Below, piece after piece: positions 40,701 to 53,446 of a stretch of DNA of 64,000 nt. Source of the DNA: Panonychus citri (lineage: Eukaryota; Arthropoda; Arachnida; Trombidiformes; Tetranychidae); assembly GCF_014898815.1 (NCBI RefSeq), contig NW_026515509.1:1116001-1180000 (forward strand), in the 5' to 3' direction. Position numbers and translations under genes: made by a program. Positions within the stretch are counted from its first letter, which is position 1. Every line of letters begins with the position of its first letter. The notes beneath the pieces were generated by a model, which was given only the letters and a program-made list of their open reading frames with translations, was not told the origin of the DNA and searched no databases.

Positions 40701-41582
40701 GATGATGATGATGATGATAGAAGAAGACATTTCAAAGTAAATCAATTAATGATTTCAAAGCTAATCACGCCTTTTACATTACTCAGCATCTTCATCTTAT
40801 TGCATTATCATCACAACACCACAACCACCACCACCTCCTCAAAGCATAATCACCAATCGTCTTGTCCCCACCACCAACCTCTCTCCTCTCTCTCTCTCTC
40901 CCACCTCCTCCTCATCTTCCCACCCCAACTATAACCACTCCTTGTATCCATTTCTTTTCTTATCTTTTAGTTTTCGATGATTTTTTTTTCTTCTGCCTCT
41001 TCCAAGGAAACACTTTACTCGATAATTGAGAAAAAAGCTTCTGCTAATTACCTTGATAACTTAAGATTAGTAACTTGTCTTAATACACTTTTTGACATTG
41101 ACGTTAAAAGAGAGATCAAAGCTTAATCTGTTATCTTTTTGATTAACTAAATTGTTTTAAATTAAAGAAGCAACGAAAAGTAAGAAAGAAGGAGAGAGAA
41201 AGAAAAACGAAACGAAGCTCACATATATAAATCACTTTCAGGGTATTTGAACGTCATTTCAGTTCATCTCATAGGTTATATCAAGAGCTCAGATAAGATG
41301 GAGAGATGAGGAAAACTCAACTGGACATTTGAAGTGATACATTTACAATTCTGAGGTTTATATGTATAAAAAAAATAGTTATATCAAAGAGGGAACGATA
41401 ATGAAATGCGACAGGTAAGAAATACTTAATTGATAAAATACTCAACAGTCGAGGATGATTAAGAGTAAGGTAAATGTTGTAATATAAACAAATTCACATT
41501 CTCCACCACCACCACTAATATCACCTCCTTTTCCTCTCCCGCTGTGCTAACCTCAATCAAGAGTGAAAACATCACAGTGGCA

Positions 41583-41636
<54 letters not shown>

Positions 41637-43473
41637 TTTTACTACCAATTTCATTACCTCTCACATTCTGAGCTTAGATTTTTCTTTCCCTGAGCAATGA
41701 ATCACTTCTACATCCCACCCACCACAACCATCACCCCTCTTGATCTTATTCAGGATATTTGATTAGATCAAGAGAGAGGGATTGAAATTAATTTTCTTGC
41801 ATGAAAATGCATTAACACGCTCTCACTCCCCCTGTTTCCACCTTTGCCCACCATCACCACCGCTACAACTACTGCCCCTTACCCACTTTCCTCCTCTCTC
41901 AGGTTTACCCACTAAGTTGTATTACCATTGTGAGTTTATCTCTTTGCAACTTAATCTATTTTTCCAGGTAAAATGTTTAGTTTCATGTTTTTTTTGTTCG
42001 AAAATTTTTTTTTCTCTCTTTCTCTACCTGGATCATCATGAACATTGAGAAAAAAATAATAATGATAATGAAAAAAATAGTTTATTCAACGTGAGTAAAT
42101 GATGTGTTGATGATTGAATATCCAATTGAACAGGATACAGATACAATTGGAAAAACAATCAAATAAAATCATTTCCAGCTTCGTAATTGTTTGCAACAAA
42201 TTCATCATCTATCTTATCATCATCATCATCATCATCAATTGTATCACAACATTTGATGTGATAAAAAAAAGTCCAATTGATCAATATTTGATTTCTTATC
42301 ATTTCAATGATGAAAATTAGTAACAATTAAATTGATAACGGCGAAATGTTGATCAACAATTGATTCAATTGTTGAAGGAAAAAAATGTTTAATGATAATC
42401 AATCAATGGCTGTCGATTTAATCAATAAAAGATTCAAATTGAATTGAATTGAATTTTGAAAACCAATGGTCAATCTGATATAATAAAATGACCACTGGTG
42501 ATCAATATTAATTTTATTCAAATGGTTCAATTGTAACAAATGAATATAATGATAATAATCAACGATAATCATCATCATCATCATGATCGTGATTAATTGT
42601 TGCTGATACCTGTTGTTTGATGATTAGACTCTCTCTCTCTCTCACTGTTGATTGGGAAGATAATGATTTATATGATTACGACCACACACTCAGAAAAACA
42701 TTTCGGACACAATTAAGTTAATTGCGTAGTTGAAATTATCCATCAATTAGCTTGTTGAACAACAGAAAATTATATACAGTAAACATATTATAACAATAAT
42801 CAAGTTAAAGACAATTAACTAATAATCATCATCAGGTAAAAGATACAAGTTAATTTGTATCATCAGCTGATAAATTGTTTCCTATCAAATTTTAATACAT
42901 AAGGTAAACAAGAAAATTGTTGATTAACATAAAGAAGCAATTGAAATGATAACAATCAACCTTAGCTTATTAATTTCTTAATCGATGATTAATTTGATGA
43001 TAATTAAGTAAATTTATCATGAAAATATTAACCCAAGGATATAATTCAGAAGCCAGAATTTGGAAACTTTCAATTTGAATCAATTTTTGGGTTGGAACAT
43101 GAATAACCTATGATTCTGATGATAATACAAACAAATTGTGATTATCATGATGATGATGATGATGATGATTATGTCTTCCAACTCAGAATCATTATTTTCA
43201 TGAACACTTCATGATGTCTAAAAGATTCAACTTAATAGTACCACGCCTTTGGATGACAATTTGAAATGACATTCATTAGATTATCTCAGTTAAACTTTCA
43301 CCTAAACAACTGAAACAATTTATATAATCATGAGCCAGAATTTTTCATTTCTATCCATAGACATTGTTTCATTTCGGATAAGGTGGATTACGATTTCAAG
43401 AGGGAAGTGGAAAATATATATTTATGTTTATATCAAGTTCTGAAATTTTTTTCTTTCTCAATGATTAGCATTC

Positions 43474-43507
<34 letters not shown>

Positions 43508-44851
43508 GAACATCAACTTCATCCGATTCATTTTGCTTACATTAAAATAAATTTCACCGTCAACGTAAATTTGCCTTAAAAACTCAATCCCTGAATTTAC
43601 ATGATTGAAATGATTTCAACTGAATTCAGACAGAGTAAAGTTTCAATTCTATTCGGAAAAAAAGTTCAATTTTCAGTGGTAATAATTCAATGTGAAGGAA
43701 AAGAAGAAGAAAAAATAGATTCGCTTGGGTTAACGGTTCTTTTCAATTTGAATCGATTTTTACATTTGATTATCTTCATCATCTTCCTGACTCACTCACA
43801 ATAGTTATTAACATTTTCCAATCGTAACAATCATCATCATCATTATGTCAATGATTATGTTAATGGAAGATAAATTCAGAGAGACTGAATTATTATCATC
43901 AATTGTTAATTTTTCTTGTCCTCGTTTCTTGCAAATGTCAACAGTTCTCATCATGATAATATTATCCACTGGGAGTATAACCCAAATATCATATTGATAT
44001 AAGTACTTTTTTTTGGTTAGATAAACAAATTAACTTAAAATGTAACCCGGGAATATATTAGTTGAATTAATCACTTGATTATTTCTTGATTATGTTGATG
44101 ATGATTTATTAATGTAACTAAATGATAAACACTTAGAAAGGTTAATCAACTTTTTATTTAAGACAATCAATTTAGGAGGAAAAAGTTTTCTCTACAAATT
44201 CAATTCTACCTTCATATCTTAATCCATATCATCATCATCATCATCATCATCACCAGCATCATAATCATCTTATTGTTACATTATAATTGTTGAAACTGAA
44301 TGAATGATGATGCTGGTTAATTGTGAAAAATTTTCTCATAAACAATCAAGTAATCATCATTTTCCTAAAGCTTTCCCTTCAATCCAATGTGAATAAATAA
44401 AGTTAATCAAATCACTGGTGAAACAATGGTGATGATAATGATGATGATTCTTTAACAGTGTTTACAATAATTTCTGTTACTTGAAAACCCTCGAGGGTTA
44501 TCCCATAAGATATACATTATCTTGCGAGTTGTTTGACAAATTGTTTGATTAACAAGTGATGTTACCTTTTTGATTGTTATCTCCATAGTTGGAGAAAAAA
44601 AAATCATCGAATAGATTAAGCTTGATGATAGTTATCATCATCATCATCATCATATTAATAAGAATTTCTCTCTCTCTCTCTTCATCTTTTTCTCCCTCAT
44701 TCTCGTCTCTTTCATGTTCAGCTTTCATTTCATCATCATCATCTTATTATCATGATAAACACACAGAGCAAAATTGTTGACAATCAGCATAATAATAATG
44801 ATAAAATGTAACATGAGTGACATTTTCGTTGACAGTTTTGTTTTGTTTGTC

Positions 44852-44898
<47 letters not shown>

Positions 44899-46732
44899 GT
44901 CTATCTTATTGTGTCATTCAATTTATGCCGTTGGACTAATCTTGTTGTTAGTTAATCACAATATTTGTGGTTACCCGTGAGAAAAACACAATCAACACAC
45001 TCATTCAAATATTCAAAACTAATTACAAATGCTTGTAACTAATTATCATGTTGAGCGCCAAAAATAATCAACATAATTAGTAAATTGTTTTGGTGAAAAA
45101 AAGAGTCTCCATCATTTACTATACAATCTGACAATTAATTTACTCTACAAAGTCAATAACTAATTAATTCATGAGTTTATTTCAAGTAAAACTATTAATT
45201 GTAATTTGCAATCAGTTTAATTGCAAATTTATTTACCTTTTTCCATATATATTGAAATTAAATTAATTGAGAGAAATTTTTTTTTTCTCCTCTTCTTTTC
45301 ATATTCATCATCATTCTGATTTTCATCATGATGATGAGATTTTCATTATTACCAATGTTTATCATTTCCTTTTCCCGTTTGTCAACTCACCTTGTTCATC
45401 ATCCTCATCATTTTGAATCCAATCAACTTTGACACTAGAAAAACTTTTATAAATGAGTTTTGAGAGAGACAAAAAAAAAGATAATAATTAGCTGATTAAG
45501 TGAATCTAAATTGTCAAGCACAATCAACGAGTAGACAACAAAAACAACAAAAAAAGCTAAATTAGTTAATCAACAATAATTAGTTGATAACCATTGGAAA
45601 TTGTTGTTAACCTAATTGCTTGACAAACAGCCGATGTGTTAACATTACGATTAACTGTAAATATTTGGGAGAGAAAAGTTCTGACCGGAAATTTGGACAT
45701 TTTTAACTCTAATGAAGCAATTTAAATCCATCATCATTATCATTAAGATGTTGACAATAGACTATCAAATGGCATCTTTATGATACTTGAACAATGAATA
45801 TGAATACATGATAGATACTCCATATTTCCGGTAAACCAATTTCCGGTTTTTCCAAGGAAGAAGGGAAAAAAAATCTTATATACACACATTCATCTTATTG
45901 GAGGCATAAATATTACCATGAAAGCTGAATTGCTCATGGTAATAAACAGTAATGATGATGAATATTGAAAAACCATCACAATTTCAGAGTTTTAAAAACT
46001 GAAATGGTGAAAAATTGAACAGCAACAATCAAATAAGCAACCGGATATATTGCTGTTAAAAGTGATTACAATTAACGTCAACGTTGATGAATTAGTTTTG
46101 ATTGTTAATACATAATTACAAATAATCGTAATTGAAATGTTCCACCTCGCCTTGAGAGAGAGAGAGAGAGAGAGAGGGCATAACCCACCGGTGGGTAATC
46201 CGTATGTGCTAAACAAAAGTGTCACTTTATGATTGAAAAGCATTGATGATAATTACGATTAGTGTTTCCAAATCCTGTTGAATGAATTCAAGAAAACCAG
46301 AGTGATAAATGTTGAGACTTTTACAATAATAATAATAACTGAATTAAATTAAATCCTAATCTCATGTTAATCTTGTTGTTTATTTGATATTTATTATATA
46401 TACAGTTCCACCCGATAAGCCAATTATTACTGATGGTAAATCAGTTGAACCTTTGACATCTTTAATAGGACCTTTTAATGAGGGTGAAAAATTAAGTTTA
46501 CAGTGTGAGGTTAACGGTGGTAAACCTCGTCCCACCCTTACCTGGTGGAGGGAATCAGTTTTACTTGATGATTCCTATGAAATAATATCTACTTCCGGAT
46601 CCGGACTCATCAGGAATATCCTTGAGATACCAGTACTTCAACGTCATGATTTAATGGCTGTGTTAACCTGCCAAGCATCAAATAATAACATATCATCACC
46701 CCAAGTGTCAAGTGTCACTGTTGATTTAAATT
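13535..46732 (+). CDS. Sidestep-family immunoglobulin cell-surface protein, N-terminal 246 residues (three exons, partial)
   Basis: This gene encodes the start of a Side-family adhesion/guidance receptor. In Drosophila, Side proteins are ligands for Beat proteins in motor-axon guidance. Exons 13535-13740, 13976-14181 and 46406-46732 join in frame. Residues 1 to about 22 are a hydrophobic signal peptide. Ig1 (V-type) has Cys42, Trp58 and Cys118 in DAGEYRCRVDF, and LWYKDESTTPIYSLDAR is typical of Side. Ig2 follows VPPDKPIITDG, with Cys171, WW at 184-185, DDSYEI and Cys226 in LTCQASNNNI. N-glycosylation sequons are at Asn43 and Asn232. The last exon ends in phase 1. Remaining Ig domains, the fibronectin-like part and the membrane segment expected for the family lie downstream, apparently outside the window. 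Which member of the family (Side or Side-II to VIII) it is cannot be decided. Confidence 0.9.
13741..13975 (+). other. Sidestep-like intron 1
   Basis: A 235-bp intron from GTAAAT to CCAATAG. It holds a CT run at about 13845-13860. An open frame begins inside it at 13899 and runs into the next exon, but that ATG is intronic. Confidence 0.85.
13976..14181 (+). CDS. Sidestep-like exon with second half of Ig1 (residues 70-137)
   Basis: 206 nt between an AATAG acceptor and a TTTTAG followed by GTAAGT donor. The first base completes Ser69; one base is left over for the next exon. It encodes LDARKGKLDQARHASNDI, then RPATFSLEQLQEDDAGEYRC and RVDFKKERTRN. The DAGEYRCRVDFKK.RTRN string is a family signature and holds the second Ig1 cysteine, Cys118. 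Confidence 0.92.
19290..19317 (+). repeat. Left terminal inverted repeat of the 910-bp element
   Basis: 28 bases matching the reverse complement of 20172-20199 with no mismatch; similarity stops immediately inside. Confidence 0.85.
20172..20199 (-). repeat. Right terminal inverted repeat of the 910-bp element
   Basis: Perfect inverted copy of 19290-19317, followed by TA at 20200-20201. Confidence 0.85.
22693..22761. repeat. (TC)n microsatellite, the longest in the window
   Basis: Uninterrupted TC run of about 69 bases within the giant intron. Confidence 0.97.
33662..33717. repeat. (TC)n microsatellite
   Basis: Uninterrupted run of about 56 bases in the giant intron. Confidence 0.97.
34675..34825 (+). 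repeat. Left arm of the foldback element
   Basis: Pairs with 35025-35153; about 20 bases longer than the right arm because of small insertions, for example AAGATTTCTGACGG after the tip. Confidence 0.75.
35025..35153 (-). repeat. Right arm of the foldback element
   Basis: Inverted copy of the left arm with several gaps and substitutions, suggesting an old insertion. Confidence 0.75.
37103..37132. repeat. Short tandem repeat, unit TTACCTTTTG (10 bp)
   Basis: Three consecutive copies, the last ending in TTTGA; its reverse complement AAAAGGTAA resembles a splice-donor-like word. Confidence 0.9.
37701..37735. repeat. (AG)n microsatellite
   Basis: About 35 bases of AG, one of the minority of long runs in purine orientation in the giant intron. 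Confidence 0.95.
38432..38504. repeat. Compound CT repeat with regular CACT interruptions
   Basis: CT dinucleotides interrupted by an A every 12-14 bases, giving a higher-order unit ACTCTCTCTCTC repeated about five to six times. Confidence 0.93.
41586..41634. repeat. (TC)n microsatellite
   Basis: About 49 uninterrupted bases inside a broader pyrimidine-rich block (41480-41900). Confidence 0.97.
43473..43508. repeat. (TCA)n microsatellite
   Basis: About 12 uninterrupted copies of TCA in the giant intron. Confidence 0.95.
44855..44895. repeat. (CT)n microsatellite
   Basis: About 41 bases of CT in the giant intron. Confidence 0.96.
46406..46732 (+). CDS. Sidestep-like exon with Ig2 (residues 138-246)
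   Basis: 327 nt encoding a complete second Ig domain. It starts VPPDKPIITDG, contains IGPFNEGEKLSLQCEVNGG, KPRPTLTWWRESVLLDDSYE, an ILEIPVLQRHDL strand and AVLTCQASNNNISSPQ, and ends VTVDLN. The linker VPP.KP, the double Trp and the TCQASNNNI motif are the strongest Side-family marks in the window. The donor is AATT followed by GTAAGT; the exon ends with one leftover base, so the next exon must start with two bases completing a codon that begins with T. Confidence 0.93.
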
Positions 46733-49268
46733 GTAAGTTTGATAATCTCAATTGATTTAAATAACAAGTTAAATTGTATTGCAACAAATAGAAACCCATT
46801 TCATTAATTCATATATATCTTTTTGAATACTGAATAATTTAATAACTGTTGATTAATTTCTTGCTGTTTGTTGATCAATTTGTTTTAAAAACAAACAAAC
46901 AGTTAACTTAAAAATCATCAATCTTTCAACCAGATTGTTGATTAATCAGCATCTTCATAAATATTATCATGATTAATCAACTAATCATGATTGTTGATGA
47001 ACAGTAAAAGTTTTATATTTGAATACAATATTAATAATAGATAATCATTTTCATCGCAATTTAAATCAATCAATTATCTCAATATTCATCAATTAATCTT
47101 TAATTGTTTACAATATGAAGAGATTAGATAATCTAATATCCCGAATCAATTGGAAACAAGAAAACAATTTCACTCGAAATACAAGAAAATAGCCTAAGGG
47201 TAATTACCTATTGATTATTAACTATGATTATGATGATTATGATTTTTTCTGTCTATCTATTGATAATCATACCCAAATATCAACTCTTCTGGTGGGCTAA
47301 TTGTAGTTTTCGGTAGGAAGGTCAGTCCATGTTGCTTTTACACGCAAAATTTGATGACCACCATCGGAATATAAACTTTACCTATTATTATGTTTACCTT
47401 TTCAAACTTCACCCAAAAACTTTTACCATTCACTTGATACTTACCTGGACTGTTTTTTTTTACCATAGGTACTAATTAGATCCATAGGATTTGATTGTTT
47501 CCTCTGTTACAATTACCTACTAGTCTTTATTTTCCAGGTAAAAGTTATTTTCATGGTACATTGAACCGATCCCATGATATTGAATTGTTACATTTTCCGT
47601 TTATTATGATCCACAATTTTGGGCCACCCTGAATACTAAATTGTTTTTCATCTAATTGTTTACAATTAAACATTCATATTGATTTAGTTGGTTGGATAAT
47701 GATGATTATTAATATGATGATATGTAAACTTTGATTGTTTATCGATAAGTTTTATATTCTTGTTGATTGTTTCTTAAGCCTTTAGTGTTTAGCAATTTGT
47801 TTCTTTAATTGTTGACACACAACCAGGTAAATGAATTAGATTAAGATTAATGATGATGTTAATTAACTTTGAATGAGAAAACAGAAAATTGTTTCGTTTT
47901 TATTATTTTCAATCTTATTAATTTAGCAAAAAAAAAACGAACTTACAAAACATTCAAAATCAACTTTGGTCTTCATTTAGATGAAACTTTTAAATCAATA
48001 ATTTCCAATGTTTAATTATAAATTAGTTAATCAATCAACTTGAAGTTAGAATTGAAATTAAGGGAGTAATTAAGATTTGTTTTCTGCTTTACTAATTAAT
48101 GGTGATTGAAAACTTTTGGATACTTATGATTAACAATTAAGATGTTGCCATTACAATTTGATACTTTTAAAGGTTGATTATTATTTCAGTTGAAAATTTA
48201 TATATAACATTAGATGAAGATGATGAAGGTAAACCTGATGATGACCTTAGGGCAGTTTGAAGATGCTCAAGATTATAAGGTAAAGTCTATGGGAGAGAGA
48301 GACTTATGTTTATTAGGTAAGAAAATGATAATTTTCTTCCCAAGAGAAGATAAAAGAGAGAGAGAGAGAGATAACTAATCCACTTTAATATCATCATTAT
48401 CATCATCAGTAGACTTGTTATGTCTTCCTCATCCTCATCATCCCAATTGATTGAGAAAAAAATACCTGTGATAATTTCTTGAAGCGTTAAAAAGCCAATC
48501 CTATTTTTTATCATCATCTTCATCCTGATTATCATTATCTTCCTAAATTGTTATCATTACATGTTGATAATTATCAACAAATTCATAATCATTTGTATTT
48601 ATATATAAATGAACAAAAATAATGATAAAAGTAAAAGTAAAATACCCTCGAGGCTTTGAACATGTAAAAGTCAAACAATCAACATTTAAGCAAAGTGAAA
48701 GTGTATAGTCAACATATTATTCAATTGGTAAATAGTAAATATCAATATCTTGACCATTTATTTAATGTCCAGGGATTAATTTTGTTTCTCCTTCCTTTCA
48801 AAATTCTGATGATTATCACTTTTAATCTGGTTCATTTGGATTTAGGTGATTTTAATCATGATTATCATCAGATTATCATCAACTTTGCATAATAATAATT
48901 GAATCTTTCAGTTCCCTTGTTTATATTATATGCTACATGTAATTAAATGTTATCATCAGTAAGATGATGATTATTATTATTATTTTGAAATCTTAAGGGT
49001 AACAATTAGGTTCAATTATCATCACATTTCATGATGATTATGCTTCACCTTTATTGTTGACCAAGCCTTTAATGTTTAGATATTGTAATTTAAATGTTAC
49101 CTGTAATTATCATATCTTAACCTTGTTAGTTTAAATCACGTTTACAGAGTTAATTGTTATCAATTTAATCACTACATTCAATTAGAAATCCTTAATGTGT
49201 ATATATACCAGTATCATTATCATTTAGCACCATCATCACCATCATCATTAGCACCTTGTTTAGGTAGA

Positions 49269-49299
49269 TTAGAACTTTTTAGAACTTTTTAGAACTTTT
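49269..49299. repeat. Short tandem repeat, unit TTAGAACTTT (10 bp)
   Basis: Three consecutive near-perfect copies of a 10-base unit. The core AGAACTTTTT is also common singly elsewhere in the introns. Confidence 0.9.
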
Positions 49300-50960
49300 C
49301 TTTTTTCTTTATTTTTTTCTAATACATTTCTTAATGTATTCTAATAGTTGATTTGGAATGAGAAAATTTTCCTTCCTAAATCTGTCAATCATCAATTTCT
49401 CATCACTCTGATTGTTACTTTTCATATGAAATTTTGATTAACTTTGTAAACTATTTTCACTTTGATTATTTTTACCTTTTCAATCATCATCATCATCATC
49501 ATGATTGTACATTCATAGCTTCAGGGGGAGTTTGATTTTCATCTTTCTTTTTTCATTCACCCTGACACATGGAAACTGGAATCTGGTGAACTGAATGATA
49601 ATATTGACAATTGACAACAATCACATATTATTATCATTATTGTTATGTGATCATGAATAACTCAACTCTCTCTCTCTCTCTCTCTCTTGCTGATTGTCAT
49701 CGCCATGTTATCATTATTGTTATTATCATGTTAAAACATATGATGATAGTGATGATAAATGAAAAGGACAAACATGATGTTGATGAAGGGGATGCTAAAT
49801 GTTAAGAAATTGACATTTATTCAAACGTTGATGATAATTCGTATTTTTATCATTGTTATTTAGGAGACACCAATACAAATACACACAGGGAATGAGAGGG
49901 GAACTTGATTCAGAATAATAATAATCTCAACTTTCGATTCTATTTAGAACTGTCTCCATTTCTATCTACAATGTATCTTTTTGAATGGATGACAATTGAT
50001 CAGTTCGAAGTCAACGAAGACTTGATTTTATTCATTCTAATGGTTACATTGAGTTGGAATCTTTTTCTCTTTTCTTTTTTATCTTTTCTCTGTTTTCCAA
50101 CTTGCAATTGAAATTCAATTTTCTTGTTCGTTTTTTCATCTTCTTCCTCTTCATCTTCTGTCCAAATGAAGGACATGAAAGTTCATTTCCAATCTGTTGA
50201 AGGAAATCTCATGTTTTTCCTTTTGCTCTTCCATCATCATCTTCTTCAAGTCATCTTCCAACTTCATGTCTACAGGGCATCTCAAGTTCAGAACTTTTTT
50301 TTATATCTTCTAATAATAATATAACTTTTCATCTATTCTTTTCTCCCCCCTGAAAGAAAGTTACTATTATCATGATTATGTTTATTCTTTGTAGGTTAAT
50401 ATTCACTCTCTTTTTGCTCCTTCATCATCTTCATCTTTTTTTCTGCAGGATCATCTTTTAACCATGAAACTCAGATTCATTTATCGTTTCATTAAATTGA
50501 CATTAACAGGAGAGAAATGGATAGAGAATAGAGTGAATAAGAAAAAAAAAAGAAAATTAGAAAATGAACTTTCATTGAAACCTCATGGAAAGATGTTGTT
50601 TTTGATGATGATTATGATGATAAGGAAGGAGATGGAGATGGAAACAGTGAGAAGATAAAAAAAACGAGCCACAAGCAAAAATTTTTCTTCTTGTGTAATA
50701 ATACAATCAGTTCATGATGTTACCATGTAAAGGAAAAAAAAATGATAAACTCATGGAACTTTGAGTTCAGTAGCTTACAGATTATTCATTGAATTTTTTA
50801 ATCCATTTCTTAGCCTGAGGGTGTAAATTTCAATGAATCATCATCGTCAGTTGAGTCTAAAAGATGCTCAGAAATTTCATCATGATGATAAATATTTTTC
50901 CATCGTTATTATAATCATTATGTTGACAAACACTTTTTTAATTAGATGAGCATTTTGAAG

Positions 50961-50963
<3 letters not shown>

Positions 50964-50999
<36 letters not shown>
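50964..50999. repeat. (GA)n microsatellite
   Basis: About 36 bases in the intron after Ig2. Confidence 0.96.
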
Positions 51000-51004
<5 letters not shown>

Positions 51005-51579
51005 ATTATCATGATAATGATGATGGTGCTACTGTAGAGAGTGGGTAATGATGATCATCATGAAATTCACCCTAGAAAACAATGGAAATGAAAAAGAATA
51101 ATTTTCTTCTCTTTTTCTATTTTCATTCAATTCGCAAGGGAAAAAAGTGAAACAAAATAGTTTTTTTTTCTATTCCACTGAATCATTTTATCTTCTGTCA
51201 TCATCCTCATTATAATCACTTTGTTTTTCTATACAAGTGTAAGTTTAAGATTTTCAGATGAGGATTATCGCATCTTCATTCAATCAGCTAATCTCAAAGG
51301 AGAAACCGAATAGTTCATGAGGTTTTTAGGGTAAAACAAGAGTTTCGCTCAAATAGAGAGAATAATCATCTTGATTATCATTCTTATCAGAATCAATCAT
51401 CTCTTTATCTTTAAAAAAAATTACGAAACAATTTCCTTAATCCATAGAGTTAATCCTTCTCATTCTGAAAGTTTCCAATCTCAAGGTTGACCTAATTTAC
51501 AAGGTTAAAAGAACTTAATGAAATTCAAGTTGATTAATTGTCATCTCATTTCTTACCTGTCATGAAGATCTCCACCTAC

Positions 51580-51616
<37 letters not shown>

Positions 51617-53409
51617 CCCTCTCCCTCTTTTCTAATCAATATTTACTTTCCCTCTTTTCATTTTTCAATTAACTAATTTAAAAGATTAACCAATTTTCAA
51701 CTCTTTCAATTTAAAGGCCCACAGCAATTTAGCCCTCAGGCTGAATAATCATTTTGTTTTTACCTCCCTTGTTTTTTTTGGTTACTATTCATGGGCTAAT
51801 AATACAAATTATAATGATAATCATCATGAAAATGAGATGATTTGAAACTTAATGAACCCTGAACAAGGCAAGAAAAAAAAGTTCAGGAAAAACATTCAAC
51901 TAACATGATAATGTTTTATGGTTTTTTGGTTGTACTCGAAAAGTTCATGAGTTTTCAGAGGGGGCAAAGTGAGATAACTCCGAATGAGGAACACATTAAA
52001 AACTTGAATTTATCATGAAAAAGCAAAGGGGGAAATTTAAGTTCTAATAATAATTGAAACTTATTTCATTTAATTTGAAATTTAGAAACTTAAACGCCCA
52101 AGAAAAAGTTCATCATCTATCATGTGTATCATGAACACGATGATAGCTGAAGATGATGAAAATGTTGAAATTAAATAAGGAAAAGTTATTTAAACGGTTA
52201 ATTGTTGACGATTATTATCATGATAAATTTACATTGGAATTGTTTGATTCCCATGAGAAGCAATTGTTATGAAAGTAGAAAAATAAAAGTTCTGAAGAAA
52301 AATGAAAATCATGAGAAAGATAATAGATTCTTATTGGATAAGGTAAAGTTTCATGAATTTTTATTATCATGAAATTTTCAATATGCAATCGATTCAATTA
52401 TTATTATTTTATATTTTTCCAAAGATCTCTCAGAGTATTTGTTACATTTTGTTTTCTTTTTTATATTTTCTGTTGAATTTCATGATAGACTTCATGATGA
52501 TGATCATGAAGTTGAACTGGGATCAGTTTGACCTGGAATATTATATTGAGATGATGAGGAAATGATGATAACTGTCAATCGTTATCATTTTTCATCAGAA
52601 AATCACAATTGTTATGATTTATCATGACGATTTCTGTTCCGATAATGATGATGATGATTCGATATGAAAGAATATTAACTTTTCTTCTTCCCTGAATCAG
52701 AATTTATCTATTCATGTACCATTTTCACTTCTCATGGTGATGAGCTTCATGTCAGGACAAATGATATTACAATTGATAAGTTTTCAATTTCCTTTTCCAC
52801 CTCAGCCTTTAACCAGGGGGATGAGTTTTGTGTATCATGAAAGCTCATTGTTTCCATAAATCCCCAAAGCAATTTCAAGTAATATTCAATAATTTATCAA
52901 TCTCCATGAATAGAAATGAACTTTATTTCCATGAGATAAAAAATTCATGATTCGAATCAACTTTATCTTCATGACCTGTTAACCTTTCCTTTCGCTATCA
53001 ACCATCATCATGCAACAGAAAACTAATCAATTCTGATCAATGAAACTAATAGAAGGATTTTCACTTTCAATTTCTAGTGTCCAGTTCATCTGATTCCAAA
53101 CCGATAAACATTCATGGGGATATTTATCATGTACATGGTTATCGTTTGTTGAGCTTTGATCAGCATTTTTTTTCATCTCCCCTTTTAGTTGATCTTAATT
53201 TTCATGATTGATGTGATTTATTGTCTCCCATGAAAAGATTCATTTTTTTGCTTTGCTTTTCCTCAGTTTTCATATAGTAACTGGTTCAGGGGGAGTGAGG
53301 TTTATGTCATTTCCAGCACTCATAAGCAGTTTTCAGGGGAAAATTCTGATTCGAGTTAAATTGATTGAGACATTTTTTCATATCTTCATGCGTTTTTTTA
53401 TCCAGGGCA

Positions 53410-53446
<37 letters not shown>

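Larger units (their letters stand above)
14182..46405 (+). other. Giant intron (32.2 kb) between Ig1 and Ig2 of the Sidestep-like gene
   Basis: Bounded by a GTAAGT donor at 14182 and a TATATACAG acceptor ending at 46405, with phases that join Ig1 to Ig2 exactly as in the family. It contains two inverted-repeat elements (19290-20199 and 34675-35153), numerous CT/GA and ATC/GAT runs, and pyrimidine-rich patches (about 22540-22625, 40780-40940, 41480-41900). No nested gene is supported on either strand. Open frames inside are short and mostly low-complexity Ser/Leu or Asp/Met repeats from the microsatellites. Confidence 0.82.

Noticed and set aside
47280..47640. Stretch of different texture (GGTGGGCTAATTG, GGGCCACCCTGAATAC) considered as an old transposon
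   Set aside because: No terminal inverted repeats, target duplication or coding remnant could be identified by reading.
50440..50658. Strong-looking acceptor TTTTTTTCTGCAG at 50450 as a possible next Sidestep exon
   Set aside because: With the required phase (one base carried over from Ig2) the first codon would be TGA, a stop, and no Ig motif follows in any frame.
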